A model generated the notes under the pieces. It saw only the letters and a program-made list of their open reading frames with translations, searched no databases and was not told the DNA's origin. Below, in pieces: positions 1 to 9,536 of a stretch of DNA of 64,000 nt (its first letter is position 1; each line of letters opens with the position of its first letter). The DNA comes from an uncultured Odoribacter sp. (GTDB lineage: Bacteria; Bacteroidota; Bacteroidia; Bacteroidales; Marinifilaceae): assembly GCA_910588375.1 (NCBI GenBank), contig CAJUQA010000002.1, forward strand, positions 186,001-250,000, read 5' to 3'. Made by a program: the position numbers and the translations under genes.

Positions 1-389
1 TTATGGCAGACAATCGAACCTTGTTGCTGACGGATGGCATGCAGGGAATGGGGAGAGTTTCCCGATGAAGCGAATGCGATAAAACATTCGTCCAGATAAG
101 GATAAGATGACAGAATTTTTGAAGGCAGATTTTGGTGTTTATTATGGTCATATGGACCGACGAAATTATTGATGGCCTGCGGAATCTGTTCCACTCCGAG
201 AATCCTGCGATCTAATGCTTGCAGAATATTAGAGGAAACATTGTTGGCGTGATTGAACGCGTTATCGTGGATATATTTTTGGGAAGAAAGATAAATACTG
301 ACAGATAGCAAACAAAATGTGAGGAATAAGGCAGATAAAAGTGATAGGATTAATTTTTTCGTAACACTTTTAAAAGGGTTTTTTTCCAT
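1..389 (-). CDS. Membrane sensor protein, N-terminal part, cut by the left edge
   Basis: Reading leftward from the ATG at 387-389 gives an open frame of 129 codons that leaves the window without a stop. The protein begins MEKNPFKSVTKKL, followed by a strongly hydrophobic helix at about residues 12-34 (LILSLLSALFLTFCLLSV), then a polar segment with QALDRRILGVEQIPQAI. A short cytoplasmic start, one membrane helix and an outer sensor segment are the layout of Bacteroidales sensors that end in a histidine kinase or PP2C/SpoIIE-type phosphatase. The output domain lies outside the window, so the activity is unknown. The next gene downstream in the window (423-1613) points the same way, with 33 bp between them. 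Confidence 0.75.
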   Translation of the reverse strand, partial: MEKNPFKSVTKKLILSLLSALFLTFCLLSVSIYLSSQKYIHDNAFNHANNVSSNILQALDRRILGVEQIPQAINNFVGPYDHNKHQNLPSKILSSYPYLDECFIAFASSGNSPHSLHAIRQQQGSIVCH

Positions 390-422
390 CTTTTCTCAGC
401 TTATTATACAATAGAAATTGGG

Positions 423-1613
423 TTATCGACTGCAATTCCGGTGTAAAATAATTTCGTCAATCTGAGGGCGGAGACCGATTCTTCCGGGGAATCCGATATA
501 GCCTTCACCGCGGGAGACATGAATATATTGTTCCCCTTTCCGGTACAAACCGTCATATTGCGGATACATCATCCGGGCCGGGCTCCATTCCCATTTTCCC
601 ACTTTAATCCCCATCTGCATGGCGTGGGTATGACCCGACAGGGTCAGCGGAACATCGTATTGTAAGATTTCCGCTTCCCAATGGGAAGGGTCATGGGAGA
701 GAAGTACAACAAAATGGCCGTTGCAATTTCTCAATGCTTCGTCCAATTTACCGTACCGTGGAAACGGAGGATTTCCCCAATTCTCGACTCCTGCAATATA
801 AAGGGTATCTTTTCCACGGACGATGGGTACATTCGTATTATTCAGCATCACAAATCCGGCTTTTTCCATATTTTCGTAGAATTCTTTCATATTGAGCTGC
901 TGCTTTTCCGGATTTTCCCAGTGGACATATGAGCCGTAATCATGATTTCCTGTAACGGCAAATTTGCCGTACCGGGCTTTTAAACGGTTTAAAACCTCTG
1001 TCCAGGGACGAAGTTCCGAAGCAAAATTATTGACCATATCCCCGGTAAAAAGAATAAGGTCGGGATTCAGGCTGTTCACTTGTTCTACCAATAAAGGAAT
1101 CCCTTCATAACGGGAAGAATGACTCCCTAAATGCAAGTCGGAAAGCTGGACTATTTTAAAATTGTCAAAAGCAGGAGGAAGTTGCGGAAAGCAAACAGAA
1201 GTAGACTCTATTTTATAATTATATCGGTTGTAAGTAATACCATGCAGTATAATAAAGAAACAAAAAACCGAAACAATGCTTGCTGTCCAAAGGCCTTTTT
1301 TATTGAAAGACGGATAAAACCTGCCGATAGGCCAACAGATAAGGTTAATGAGAATAAAAACTAATTTAGGTATGTAAAACAGAAACAGGAGTCCGATACC
1401 CAAACCGATCCAATAATACGTTTCGGGGCCTTTTAGGCGGGGAACATAAAAATAGTAACAGAACAAGCCGGCGACAAATATTACGGTGTGAAGCCAGTAA
1501 ATCAGACGGCTGTTTCGGGTTTTCAGGAATTTTTTAATCCGGACATATAGTCCCAGATCCAGAATGAAAATAAATAAAATACCGAATAAAAGAATGAAAC
1601 CATTACTGCGCAT
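423..1613 (-). CDS. Membrane-anchored metallophosphoesterase (calcineurin-like)
   Basis: A 396-residue protein with four hydrophobic helices in the first 130 residues, then a calcineurin-like phosphoesterase domain on the other side of the membrane. The dinuclear metal site is complete: DLHLGSH near residue 159, GDMVNN near 190, GNHDYG near 223, LSHDPSHW near 308 and GHTHAMQMG near 328. This is the order found in YkuE/YaeI-like phosphoesterases, some of which act on lipid-linked phosphates. The substrate here cannot be read from the sequence. It is followed on the same strand by the sensor gene and preceded by fhs, with a hairpin between it and fhs, so it probably has its own transcript. Confidence 0.88.
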   Translation of the reverse strand: MRSNGFILLFGILFIFILDLGLYVRIKKFLKTRNSRLIYWLHTVIFVAGLFCYYFYVPRLKGPETYYWIGLGIGLLFLFYIPKLVFILINLICWPIGRFYPSFNKKGLWTASIVSVFCFFIILHGITYNRYNYKIESTSVCFPQLPPAFDNFKIVQLSDLHLGSHSSRYEGIPLLVEQVNSLNPDLILFTGDMVNNFASELRPWTEVLNRLKARYGKFAVTGNHDYGSYVHWENPEKQQLNMKEFYENMEKAGFVMLNNTNVPIVRGKDTLYIAGVENWGNPPFPRYGKLDEALRNCNGHFVVLLSHDPSHWEAEILQYDVPLTLSGHTHAMQMGIKVGKWEWSPARMMYPQYDGLYRKGEQYIHVSRGEGYIGFPGRIGLRPQIDEIILHRNCSR

Positions 1614-1649
1614 ACAGAATTGTCTTTTAAGATCAGATTACACATGACA

Positions 1650-1683
1650 ATAGAGCTGCCGCCGTCTGCGGCATGAGCTCTAT
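1650..1683 (-). terminator. Hairpin downstream of fhs
   Basis: ATAGAGCT (1650-1657) pairs with AGCTCTAT (1676-1683), and inside it GCCGC (1658-1662) pairs with GCGGC (1668-1672). It lies just past the fhs stop on the minus strand. The T-run after the stem is poor (TTGTC), so termination here is plausible but not certain. Confidence 0.5.
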
Positions 1684-1708
1684 CATATTTTATTGGTTGA
1701 TATATCGA

Positions 1709-3376
1709 TTAAAACAGGCCGGAAATGTGCCCTTCCTTATCAATATCGATACGTTCTGCGGCTGGTTGGTCCGGCAGACCGGGCATACGCATGATATCGC
1801 CCGTAATAGGAATGACAAATCCGGCACCGGAGGCGATTTCAATTTGCCGTACCGTAACGACGAAATCCTTGGGACGTCCCAGTAGTTTAGGATTGTCCGA
1901 CAATGACTTTTGGGTTTTAGCCATACAAACCGGCAGCTGTTCCAGTTCCAGGGCCTTGATTTTTTTCAAATCGCTTTTCGCTTGGGAAGTATAGTCGATG
2001 GCGGCTGCTCCATAGATTTCTTTGGCAATTGTTTCGATTTTACGTTCCACACTCCAATTCCAATCATACAAAGGTTTCAACCGACAGAGACACTGTTCGG
2101 CCACTTTGGCTGTCAGTGTGGCCAACCTTTCGGCACCTTTCCCACCTTCCGCCCAGACATTTGCCACTTCTACAGGGACTTCCAGTTGTTTGCACTTTTC
2201 TTTCACCAATTCTATTTCGGCTTCGGTATCACTGACAAACCGATTGATAGCGACAATCGGACAAATGTTGAATTTCTTCATGTTTTCAACATGCTTCTCC
2301 AGATTTTCCATACCCTTGGCCAATGCTTCCGTATTTTCCTCTTTCAATGCGTCGAGTTTCACCCCGCCATGGTATTTGAGAGCTCTTACCGTAGCCACCA
2401 GAACGACGGCGCTTGGATTCAGCCCGGCCTTGACACACTTGATGTCGAAAAACTTCTCGGCTCCCAAATCAAAGCCGAATCCGGCTTCCGTGACAACAAA
2501 GTCGGAGAGGGAGAGCCCCATTTTCGTGGCAATAACCGAATTCGTACCTTGGGCGATATTGGCGAAAGGCCCTCCATGAATGATGGCGGGATTGCCCTCT
2601 ATCGTCTGTACCAGATTCGGTTTGATAGCTTCTTTCAACAAGGCGGCCATGGCTCCGTTGGCTTTCAGATCTCGGGCATATACCGGCTTCTTGTCATATG
2701 TATAGCCGATAAATATATTTCCCAAACGTTGCTTCAAATCTTCGAAGTCCTCTGCCAGACAAAGGATAGCCATCACTTCTGAAGCCGCAGTGATATCAAA
2801 TCCGGTTTCCCGGGGAATCCCGGATGTCGTACCGCCCAAACCGACAATAATATGCCGGAGCGAACGGTCGTTCATATCCATCACTCTTTTCCAGGTGACA
2901 GTACGCGGATCCAATCCTATAGAAGACGTCTTGCTCTGGATATTATTGTCTATCAAAGCGGAAAGTAAATTGTGCGCTTTCTCCACGGCATTGAAATCAC
3001 CTGTAAAATGCAGATTAATATCTTCCATAGGCAACACCTGTGAATAGCCTCCTCCGGTTGCGCCACCCTTGATTCCGAACACGGGACCCAGCGAAGGTTC
3101 CCGCAGCACAACGGTCGTCTGTTTACCGATACGGTTCAGGGCTTCTGCCAAACCTATGGATACAGTGGTTTTCCCTTCTCCGGCAGGCGTGGGGGATATC
3201 GCCGAAACTAAAATCAGATGTTTGTTCTTGATTTTGCTTTCATCGATCAGATGAAGGGGTAATTTCGCCTTGTATTTCCCATATAATTCGGGAACATCGG
3301 CAGGGATGCCTAATTTGCAGGCTATTTCCGTAATAGGTTGCATTCTTACGGAATTGGCAATTTCAATGTCAGTCAT
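1709..3376 (-). CDS. fhs: Formate--tetrahydrofolate ligase
   Basis: 555 residues, full family length. The enzyme joins formate to tetrahydrofolate with ATP to give 10-formyl-THF in the cytoplasm. The P-loop PTPAGEGKTTVSIGL is near residue 62, followed by the folate-region motifs LREPSLGPVFGIKGGATGGG and the C-terminal TGDIMRMPGLP. The protein starts MTDIEIANSVRMQP, as expected. It feeds formyl groups to purine synthesis (purH is in this window) and shares the folate pool with the formiminotransferase-cyclodeaminase at 35013-36716. The coiled-coil gene upstream is 33 bp away on the same strand and could be cotranscribed. Confidence 0.97.
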   Translation of the reverse strand: MTDIEIANSVRMQPITEIACKLGIPADVPELYGKYKAKLPLHLIDESKIKNKHLILVSAISPTPAGEGKTTVSIGLAEALNRIGKQTTVVLREPSLGPVFGIKGGATGGGYSQVLPMEDINLHFTGDFNAVEKAHNLLSALIDNNIQSKTSSIGLDPRTVTWKRVMDMNDRSLRHIIVGLGGTTSGIPRETGFDITAASEVMAILCLAEDFEDLKQRLGNIFIGYTYDKKPVYARDLKANGAMAALLKEAIKPNLVQTIEGNPAIIHGGPFANIAQGTNSVIATKMGLSLSDFVVTEAGFGFDLGAEKFFDIKCVKAGLNPSAVVLVATVRALKYHGGVKLDALKEENTEALAKGMENLEKHVENMKKFNICPIVAINRFVSDTEAEIELVKEKCKQLEVPVEVANVWAEGGKGAERLATLTAKVAEQCLCRLKPLYDWNWSVERKIETIAKEIYGAAAIDYTSQAKSDLKKIKALELEQLPVCMAKTQKSLSDNPKLLGRPKDFVVTVRQIEIASGAGFVIPITGDIMRMPGLPDQPAAERIDIDKEGHISGLF

Positions 3377-3409
3377 AGTTTGGTTGTGTATTGTCGTGTA
3401 TATAGTTGT

Positions 3410-4300
3410 TTATTTCAGGAAAAATTCGGTACTGCCGATATTTTCGTTATCGGAGAACAATTCCGCCGTGTATTTCCCTTTTACCAGACTACCGTCATTA
3501 GGCCAATAGATAGACACCGGGTCTAAGCGCTCACCTTCATATTCGATTTCCCGTTTGGCCGAATACGTAAGACTGGCATTCTGGTATTTGAAAAAAGATT
3601 TATCGCTGAAAGCGATCACCTTACTGTCGGGACGGGTAATACGCAGATAAATCATACGCGGACCACGTTTGGCGGTAATGTTTTTAGGAATAACAAAATC
3701 CGCCCGTAATTGAAAACATTTTTTCCAACTGGTTTCCTTGCCCTTCTTATTGATGGGCACGACAACAAAATTCTCAGCTGTCAGCGCTCCGGCACGGGCA
3801 ATGACCTCCTTCATATTTTTCTGTTCTTTTTCCAGTTTGTTATTCCTTTCCCTGACCCAACTGATTTGTTGCTTCACCTGTGTGTTTTCGGCTGTTAACT
3901 TTTGATTCAGCTGGTTCAGAGAATCAATCTGTACAACATAACTACGTAAAACTGTTTTAAGAGTTCCGATTTCTTTTTTATACCGGTTGATTTCAGCATA
4001 AGAATTATCTCTGAACTTCTTCATTTCATCAAGCAGCGTGGCTATCTTTTCCTGTTCGGCAGAAAGTTTTTCGTTCAGTGTATCGTTAGTCGTTTTCAGG
4101 TTATCGTAATTACTGCTCAGGTCTGTAAGTTCTTGTTCCAGCAACTCCTTTTCCTGGTGGATTGCAGCCACGTGTTTCCGGTTATTGGATTTTTCCACTA
4201 AAAAGAAAATGAATAAAACGACCAGTACGATGCTCAAACCGGCAATAATCATCACCAACGTTTTATCTTTTTTGTTCTCGATCAGTTTGTTTTCTTCCAT
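3410..4300 (-). CDS. Single-pass membrane protein with periplasmic coiled coil, function unknown
   Basis: 296 residues. A short charged N terminus is followed by one hydrophobic helix at about residues 16-36 (VMIIAGLSIVLVVLFIFFLV). A heptad-rich coiled coil then spans about residues 40-170 (repeated E, K, L and Q, as in EKELLEQELTDL). The C-terminal 120 residues look beta-rich, with alternating segments such as PRMIYLRITRPDSK and AELFSDNENIGSTEFF. I recognise this as a conserved Bacteroidetes arrangement but no function is established. It could be an envelope scaffold. It lies directly upstream of fhs. Confidence 0.8.
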   Translation of the reverse strand: MEENKLIENKKDKTLVMIIAGLSIVLVVLFIFFLVEKSNNRKHVAAIHQEKELLEQELTDLSSNYDNLKTTNDTLNEKLSAEQEKIATLLDEMKKFRDNSYAEINRYKKEIGTLKTVLRSYVVQIDSLNQLNQKLTAENTQVKQQISWVRERNNKLEKEQKNMKEVIARAGALTAENFVVVPINKKGKETSWKKCFQLRADFVIPKNITAKRGPRMIYLRITRPDSKVIAFSDKSFFKYQNASLTYSAKREIEYEGERLDPVSIYWPNDGSLVKGKYTAELFSDNENIGSTEFFLK

Positions 4301-4326
4301 TTTGTCAAAGTATTAAAAATTGCTAA

Positions 4327-4334
4327 CAAAGATA
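4327..4334 (-). promoter_or_regulatory. Bacteroidetes -7 element for the coiled-coil gene
   Basis: On the minus strand this reads TATCTTTG, a match to the Bacteroidetes -7 consensus TAnnTTTG, 27 bp upstream of the ATG at 4300. A clear -33 TTTG is not visible. Confidence 0.5.
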
Positions 4335-4408
4335 TGAAAAATAAGCCGGCAATTTGATGCCGTTCTCCTTTGTTTTTGCATTTTTTTAACGTAAATTGTA
4401 GAGGATTA

Positions 4409-5713
4409 ATGTCGGTGGTTATGAAAGAAGATTTTTTGCAATACATTTGGGCTAATTTCCTTTATAAAAGCAGTGAACTCACCACGCACACCGGAAAGAA
4501 AGTGCGGATTCTGCATCCTGGGGAAGTCAACCGGAATGCAGGCCCTGATTTCTTTAATGCCCGTGTACAAATGGATGGACTCGTATTAGCGGGAAATGTC
4601 GAAATTCATTTGAAAAGCAGTGACTGGTATCGTCACGGCCATCATCTGAATGCGGCTTACGACAACGTTATATTATCCGTAGTAAGAACGGATGATGCGA
4701 GAGTATACAATAGCCAGGGACGTGAGGTGGAATGCGTGGTGCCTGAATTTGCGGACGACCTTTACAGGGAATATGTTTTCCTGCGGGACTCCCGTCCACA
4801 GCCGGAATGTGCCCGCAGATTCAAGGGCGTGACGAAAGACTGGTTCTATCTGATATTGCCGTCTCTGGCTGTGGAGAGGTTGGAGCGGAAGGTGGAGGAT
4901 ATACGCCAATTGCTACTACAGACAGGCAATGACTGGGAAGAATGTTTCTACCGTCTGTTGTGCAAATATTGGGCGGGGAATGTAAATTCAGAGGCCTTCT
5001 ACCAGCTTGCAATCCGTCTGCCTTATAAAGTGCTGTTGAAATATGCGGGACAGTTGTCTGTAATCGAAGCCCTGATATTCGGAGTTTCGGGACTTTTGGA
5101 GCAGGCGGGGGATGATGAATATGTGAAAATGTTGAAAAAAGAATATGTTTATTACCGTGCCAAACACCGGCTGGTTGAAATGCCTGCACAGACCTGGCGG
5201 TTCATGCGCGTTCGTCCGGGAAGTTTTCCGACGGTACGCCTGGCTCTCCTGGCTGCTTTTATCTGTCGGTTTCGGGAAATATTGCCCCATTTGGCCGACA
5301 CCGATTCCGTAGAAAAGGCAACAGCCTTTTTTGACATAGGGACTTCTCCTTATTGGGACACCCATTATCTCTTTCAAAAAGAATCGGCGGCATGCAAGAA
5401 ACGCATGGGCAAGACCCTCCGGCAGGTCCTTCTGATTAATGCTTTCGTACCTTTTCTATTCATATACGGCCGGATTCAAGGCAACGAACGCCTGACGGAA
5501 AAAGCAGTAAGATGGTTAGAGCAGACCGAACCGGAGAACAATCATATTATACAAGCCTGGAAAAAATACGGCTTTGTCTTTGATTCCGCCTTACAAACAC
5601 AGGCATTGATTCAGTTGAAAAAGGAATATTGCGACAAACATCTGTGTCTCAAATGCCGGGTGGGGAGAGAAGTGTTGAAAAGCAAAAGCGGGAGAGGACT
5701 ATCCCTGGAGTAA
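4409..5713 (+). CDS. DUF2851 family protein
   Basis: Conserved Bacteroidetes protein of about 434 residues, no established function. The family signature is clear: LHPGEVNRNAGPDFFNA, then GNVEIHLKSSDWYRHGHH and NVILSVV in the first 110 residues, which resembles a nuclease-like HxxSDW/HGH core. The rest is helical. I chose the ATG at 4409, preceded by GAGGA 4 bp upstream; the ATG at 4421 (MKEDFLQYIW) is equally possible and is the form usually seen in the family. Its 3' end overlaps the convergent gene at 5699-6076 by 15 bp. Confidence 0.88.
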   Translation: MSVVMKEDFLQYIWANFLYKSSELTTHTGKKVRILHPGEVNRNAGPDFFNARVQMDGLVLAGNVEIHLKSSDWYRHGHHLNAAYDNVILSVVRTDDARVYNSQGREVECVVPEFADDLYREYVFLRDSRPQPECARRFKGVTKDWFYLILPSLAVERLERKVEDIRQLLLQTGNDWEECFYRLLCKYWAGNVNSEAFYQLAIRLPYKVLLKYAGQLSVIEALIFGVSGLLEQAGDDEYVKMLKKEYVYYRAKHRLVEMPAQTWRFMRVRPGSFPTVRLALLAAFICRFREILPHLADTDSVEKATAFFDIGTSPYWDTHYLFQKESAACKKRMGKTLRQVLLINAFVPFLFIYGRIQGNERLTEKAVRWLEQTEPENNHIIQAWKKYGFVFDSALQTQALIQLKKEYCDKHLCLKCRVGREVLKSKSGRGLSLE

Positions 5714-6076
5714 ATCCAATGCTTCGGCCTTTAGTAATTCCGGGAAATGAATCTCCCGTTTTTCCAGACTGATCATCCAGTCTTCAATTTCTTCCTTGCG
5801 CAGGGTATAGAGCACATCACGGAATTGCTCCAGTTGCTCGTCCGTATAATTTCCGGAAGGGACGCCTTTCATTTCGTCGAGTTCTTCATCGTCGAAATAA
5901 TCGATGGTGGTCTCTACTTTTTTAAGTCCTTTCTCACATACGGCATGTGCACCGCAACAGCCGGCATCCGGCGGAGGCGTACCGGGTTCCTGTTCTTTAT
6001 TCCGGTTTAGATATGTAAACAGGGCTACCCCAAGTATACTGAGAAGCCCTGCTATGCCTATAATAATTCCAACCAT
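5699..6076 (-). CDS. Small single-pass membrane protein with CCGAH motif
   Basis: 125 residues: an N-terminal membrane helix (IIIGIAGLLSILGVALFTYL), then a short Pro/Gly linker, a cysteine motif CCGAHAVCEK near residue 40, an acidic DDEELDEMKG stretch and a helical C terminus (LRKEEIEDWMISLEKREI). The CCGAHxVCE motif followed by FDDEELD is a pattern I recognise from many Bacteroidales genomes, sometimes labelled phospholipase without evidence. The two adjacent cysteines plus a third could bind a metal. It follows the lipoprotein at 6082-6735 with a 5 bp gap, so the two form a likely operon. Confidence 0.82.
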   Translation of the reverse strand: MVGIIIGIAGLLSILGVALFTYLNRNKEQEPGTPPPDAGCCGAHAVCEKGLKKVETTIDYFDDEELDEMKGVPSGNYTDEQLEQFRDVLYTLRKEEIEDWMISLEKREIHFPELLKAEALDLLQG

Positions 6077-6081
6077 TCCGC

Positions 6082-6735
6082 CTACTCTTTATAGAGTTCT
6101 TTTTTCAATAATTTCACCTGGTTGGTCAACTTTTCCACCTCGGCATCGCTGGCTGCTTTTTGCTTACGAATCCAGCCCAGTTTCTTATTGGCTTCGTCAA
6201 TCGTCTGCTGCAACTTTTTATTTTCATTGCCCAACGATTCCTGTTTGCTGTTGGCCGTCTCCAGTTCGTTTTTCAGCTTGCGGTTCTCCCATTCAAGACT
6301 TGTCTGGAGTTCGGTCAGGGCCTTTTTCACTTCATCCCGCTGCGAAGTGAGGGTTTTTATCCTTTTTTCCAAAGAAGCGATTTTTTGGTCTGAAGTTTGG
6401 GAAGTGTATTTGATTTCATCCGCAGCATTACTCAATTCGTTTTTTAATTCGGACTGTTTGCTCTCCAGATTGCGGAGTTTCGTATACAATTCGTCTATTT
6501 TCTTGTCTTTGGCCGCATTGTTTTCCGTCAGTTGATAACGTACGGTGTTGAAATCATCCTTACTCTGCTGTAGTTCTTTTTCCAAATTCTTTTTCTCCCT
6601 TTTCACTTGCAGCAATTCCCTGTCCGTCGTCGTTTTCGCCCGGGCCAGCTCGTCAAATTTCTTTTTGGATACACAGGATGACAACAACACGGCGGTCAGA
6701 ATACCTCCGGTAATGTATAATGTGGTTCTTTTCAT
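6082..6735 (-). CDS. Coiled-coil lipoprotein
   Basis: About 217 residues. The ATG at 6733-6735 gives a compact lipoprotein signal, MKRTTLYITGGILTAVLLSSC, so I prefer it to the ATG 12 bp upstream. After the lipid-anchor cysteine nearly all of the protein is a charged heptad coiled coil (ELARAKTTTDRELLQVKRE, then LESKQSELKNELSNAADE). No catalytic motif is visible. It resembles envelope spacers that reach from the outer membrane into the periplasm. Cotranscription with the small membrane protein downstream is likely because only 5 bp separate them. Confidence 0.82.
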   Translation of the reverse strand: MKRTTLYITGGILTAVLLSSCVSKKKFDELARAKTTTDRELLQVKREKKNLEKELQQSKDDFNTVRYQLTENNAAKDKKIDELYTKLRNLESKQSELKNELSNAADEIKYTSQTSDQKIASLEKRIKTLTSQRDEVKKALTELQTSLEWENRKLKNELETANSKQESLGNENKKLQQTIDEANKKLGWIRKQKAASDAEVEKLTNQVKLLKKELYKE

Positions 6736-6788
6736 ATCAAGTTTCATTTTACTATCGGTAAAATAGCTCTGGTTTTAAAGATTATCAT

Positions 6789-6796
6789 TAACTTTG
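6789..6796 (+). promoter_or_regulatory. -7 element for the 6830 gene
   Basis: TAACTTTG matches TAnnTTTG and stands 33 bp upstream of the ATG at 6830. No good -33 TTTG is seen, so this is a candidate only. Confidence 0.45.
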
Positions 6797-6829
6797 GGGC
6801 AAATATACGAAATAAATAACAGAATTGCT

Positions 6830-8011
6830 ATGAATAAAAAAGTTCTCTCACTGATTATGGTGCTTTTTAGTGTGATATTATTGGGAAAGGCACAGGAAAC
6901 CAGTAGAATAACGATAAAAGGACGGGTTACTGATGCCTCTACGGGCGAACCGGTTCCGTTTGCCAATTTAGGCGTAGTGGGCACTCTGGCGGGCGTCGCT
7001 TCGGATATGGACGGGGAATTTGAACTGCTTTTACCGGGAGCCTATGCCGACAAAACACTCCGGGTGTCTGTTGTCGGGTACGGTCCCTACGATATAAAAG
7101 TATTGGAGGCGGCAGCCCAAGGGGAAGGCTGGAAGATTACCCTGCAACCGGTTACCTACACCATCCAGCAGGTGAATGTAAACGCCCAGTCGCTGGTATA
7201 TAGAAAAATGCTCAAAGAAGCAGCGGAAAACATCAGCAGAAATTATTTTATAAAACCATACAATTACCGGGGCTATTTCCAATATCAGATTTTTAACAAT
7301 GATGCCCGGGTATCCTCCAAAGAAGCTATTGTAACAGTCTACGACTCGAAAGGATACAACCGGAGCAATACGGAAACGACATTCAAAGAATTGAATTACA
7401 AATACAATGAAGTGAGAAGGAGTGAAGAGCCGAAATCCGTACTCGACGGACTGACCTATTTTGACGATATACTGACGGCCGACGTCGTTCGTCACACTCG
7501 TAATATTTTGGATGCAAACAACATTCGTGACTATAAACTTTCCAACAAAGGCCGTCTGTTGTTTGAAGGGGATTCCGTCCAGGTAATAGGCTATGAAGTG
7601 AACAAACCTTCGCTTTCCACCACGGGAAGTGCTGGGGTAAGCAAATGTTCGGGCGAGATTTATATCAACTTGAAAGATTATGCCGTACTGAAAAACACGA
7701 TGCACCTGACGGCATCTGATTACAGCCGTTTAGGGCGGAACCTTATTCCTGCCGGGGATTATAAGACGGGAACGGTAGACATGACCGTTACGACCAACTA
7801 TAAAAAACTGGAAACCCGTTATTTCCTAAGCGGAATCACAATCGCCTACACATACGGTGAAGGAGGGGACAAGACCAGCGGAAAAATGCAGTATGTGACA
7901 ACACAGGTAAACGCCAGCGATCCGGAGGCCGTGACAGGAAGAATGTATTACGAGGACATACGGACCAATCCTAAATTCTGGGATAACTATACGGTATATT
8001 TTGAAAATTAA
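6830..8011 (+). CDS. Secreted protein with carboxypeptidase-like regulatory domain
   Basis: 393 residues from the ATG at 6830, which gives a clean signal peptide (MNKKVLSLIMVLFSVILLGKA-QE). An earlier in-frame start would precede the signal and overlap the -7 element. Residues about 25-105 form a CarboxypepD_reg-like beta sandwich (ITIKGRVTDASTGEPVPFANL, then DMDGEFELLLP). The rest (MLKEAAENISRNYF, then YRGYFQYQIF) resembles the DUF5686-like cell-surface proteins of Bacteroidetes, without the full outer-membrane barrel of that family. Likely periplasmic or outer-membrane associated; substrate unknown. Converges on the OstA-like gene with 12 bp between. Confidence 0.83.
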   Translation: MNKKVLSLIMVLFSVILLGKAQETSRITIKGRVTDASTGEPVPFANLGVVGTLAGVASDMDGEFELLLPGAYADKTLRVSVVGYGPYDIKVLEAAAQGEGWKITLQPVTYTIQQVNVNAQSLVYRKMLKEAAENISRNYFIKPYNYRGYFQYQIFNNDARVSSKEAIVTVYDSKGYNRSNTETTFKELNYKYNEVRRSEEPKSVLDGLTYFDDILTADVVRHTRNILDANNIRDYKLSNKGRLLFEGDSVQVIGYEVNKPSLSTTGSAGVSKCSGEIYINLKDYAVLKNTMHLTASDYSRLGRNLIPAGDYKTGTVDMTVTTNYKKLETRYFLSGITIAYTYGEGGDKTSGKMQYVTTQVNASDPEAVTGRMYYEDIRTNPKFWDNYTVYFEN

Positions 8012-8023
8012 CCGGGAAAACGG

Positions 8024-9517
8024 TTACTTCAGAAAAATAGCCTCTTTGTCAAGGGGCTTTTTTTCAATGTGCCATTGAAAATCGCGGAGACGCATATCTT
8101 CAGGCTTGACCAGGAAAAGGGGATTGAGATTACCGTCGGGTTTCTGGATAAAAATAATATCCTTCACCCTCCGGTTTTCGATATATATTTTGATATACGA
8201 ACTGATAGCCTTGTTCATCCCGATAATAACTCCTTTGTCATCGGGATAGTAAAGCGTCTCTCCGTTACCGTTCACATCCACCAGATAAAGCTCGTTGCCG
8301 CGCATATGTCCCACCATATCCCGGCCTTTAATCTGATTATATTTGGTCGAATCTATCTGATTGACAATCATGGATTTTTCATTCAAATGAAATTCCTTGA
8401 TGGTATTGTTTGCCATCAGCATGTCAATGTGCGTGGCCGTCATTTGATTCCCGCTGGCCCAGACAATGGGCATTCCCACCAGATGAATGGTGGAATCGGC
8501 TACGGGAAAAACCATGGAATCACACAATCCCTGGAGATCCCGGCTGAAAAAGCGGGTCGCATAATACGCTTTCATAATACTATTTCCCGCCGAATCTTTC
8601 GAAACGGACAACGTATCTCCATGTATAAAAAGCGAATCCTGTTTGCCCACCAGCGTCAGCACAGCCCGGTCGGTAATGAAAGCATAGTCGTTATTTTTTA
8701 ATACTTCACCGTAATTGCCTTCCACAACAATATTATTGACCGTATCATACATGTGGATATTGTTTTTCATGACCGCTGTACTGGTGAGACTGTCCACCAC
8801 GAGAGTATCGGCATAGGCGATATATTCATTATACGTCAGTGCATTATTCCTGTACAGCTCGGCATGGGAGGTGAGGGAATTATACCAGCCGTTCTCCGAA
8901 TAGAGCGTGCGGCGGTCGCCGTAAATGGTAGTCGGCCCTGTAATCCGGATTATCTTGGTATCGGTATTGTATATGAGCGTATCCGAATACATGGTATAAT
9001 CCGGAGTATGAACCTTCACGCTGTCCTTAAAAAACATATCGTGGGTCGTGGTATAATAATAGCCCCTATCGCTCACCAGGGTGTTAAGACTGTCTTTCAA
9101 TGTTCCGGAATTGAAATAATAGCCAATTCTGCCGTTAGCGTCATAATCCAGAAAATCGGTCGTCAGCGTGACGGTAGGATCCTGCATCACAACATGCTTT
9201 CTGACCTTAGCCAGCTGGGAATTGCCGTCATATATCATATAATCGCCCCAGAGATGCAGGGAATCGTTCTGAATGGCATGGACGCGGCCGAAAGCTTCCA
9301 CATAATTGCTGTCCGAATACTGATACAGACTGTCGCAGGACATCACCATGTTGTCCTGAGTCAGCTTCACGTGCCCGATCAGTTTATTCCGTTTCAGAGC
9401 CGGTTCCGGCTTATAGAAATCGGCATGCTGTATTTTTATGACAGCCTTTTTCTGGGCTTCGGCCACCCCGAATATACCCCACAGGCAGATAAAAAGGAAA
9501 AGGGCTTTTATTGTCAA
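8024..9517 (-). CDS. OstA-like / LptA-family periplasmic protein
   Basis: 497 residues with a signal peptide (MTIKALFLFICLWGIFGVAEA). The mature protein is a run of short beta repeats typical of OstA_2 proteins: KLIGHVKLTQDNMVMSCDSLY, then DYMIYDGNSQLAKVRKHV and ADTLVVDSLTSTAVMKNNI. The LptA/OstA fold stacks such strands into a jelly roll that carries lipopolysaccharide across the periplasm. The presumed role is LPS transport or outer-membrane assembly. It is last in a minus-strand run behind MoxR and two foldase genes, 19 bp from moxR, which fits an envelope biogenesis unit. Confidence 0.88.
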   Translation of the reverse strand: MTIKALFLFICLWGIFGVAEAQKKAVIKIQHADFYKPEPALKRNKLIGHVKLTQDNMVMSCDSLYQYSDSNYVEAFGRVHAIQNDSLHLWGDYMIYDGNSQLAKVRKHVVMQDPTVTLTTDFLDYDANGRIGYYFNSGTLKDSLNTLVSDRGYYYTTTHDMFFKDSVKVHTPDYTMYSDTLIYNTDTKIIRITGPTTIYGDRRTLYSENGWYNSLTSHAELYRNNALTYNEYIAYADTLVVDSLTSTAVMKNNIHMYDTVNNIVVEGNYGEVLKNNDYAFITDRAVLTLVGKQDSLFIHGDTLSVSKDSAGNSIMKAYYATRFFSRDLQGLCDSMVFPVADSTIHLVGMPIVWASGNQMTATHIDMLMANNTIKEFHLNEKSMIVNQIDSTKYNQIKGRDMVGHMRGNELYLVDVNGNGETLYYPDDKGVIIGMNKAISSYIKIYIENRRVKDIIFIQKPDGNLNPLFLVKPEDMRLRDFQWHIEKKPLDKEAIFLK

Positions 9518-9536
9518 AATACGGATAATTTAGTAT

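Noticed and set aside
1910..2782. Long open frame opposite fhs
   Set aside because: It lies entirely antisense to a clearly recognised enzyme and its product has no family features; a shadow of codon bias on the other strand.
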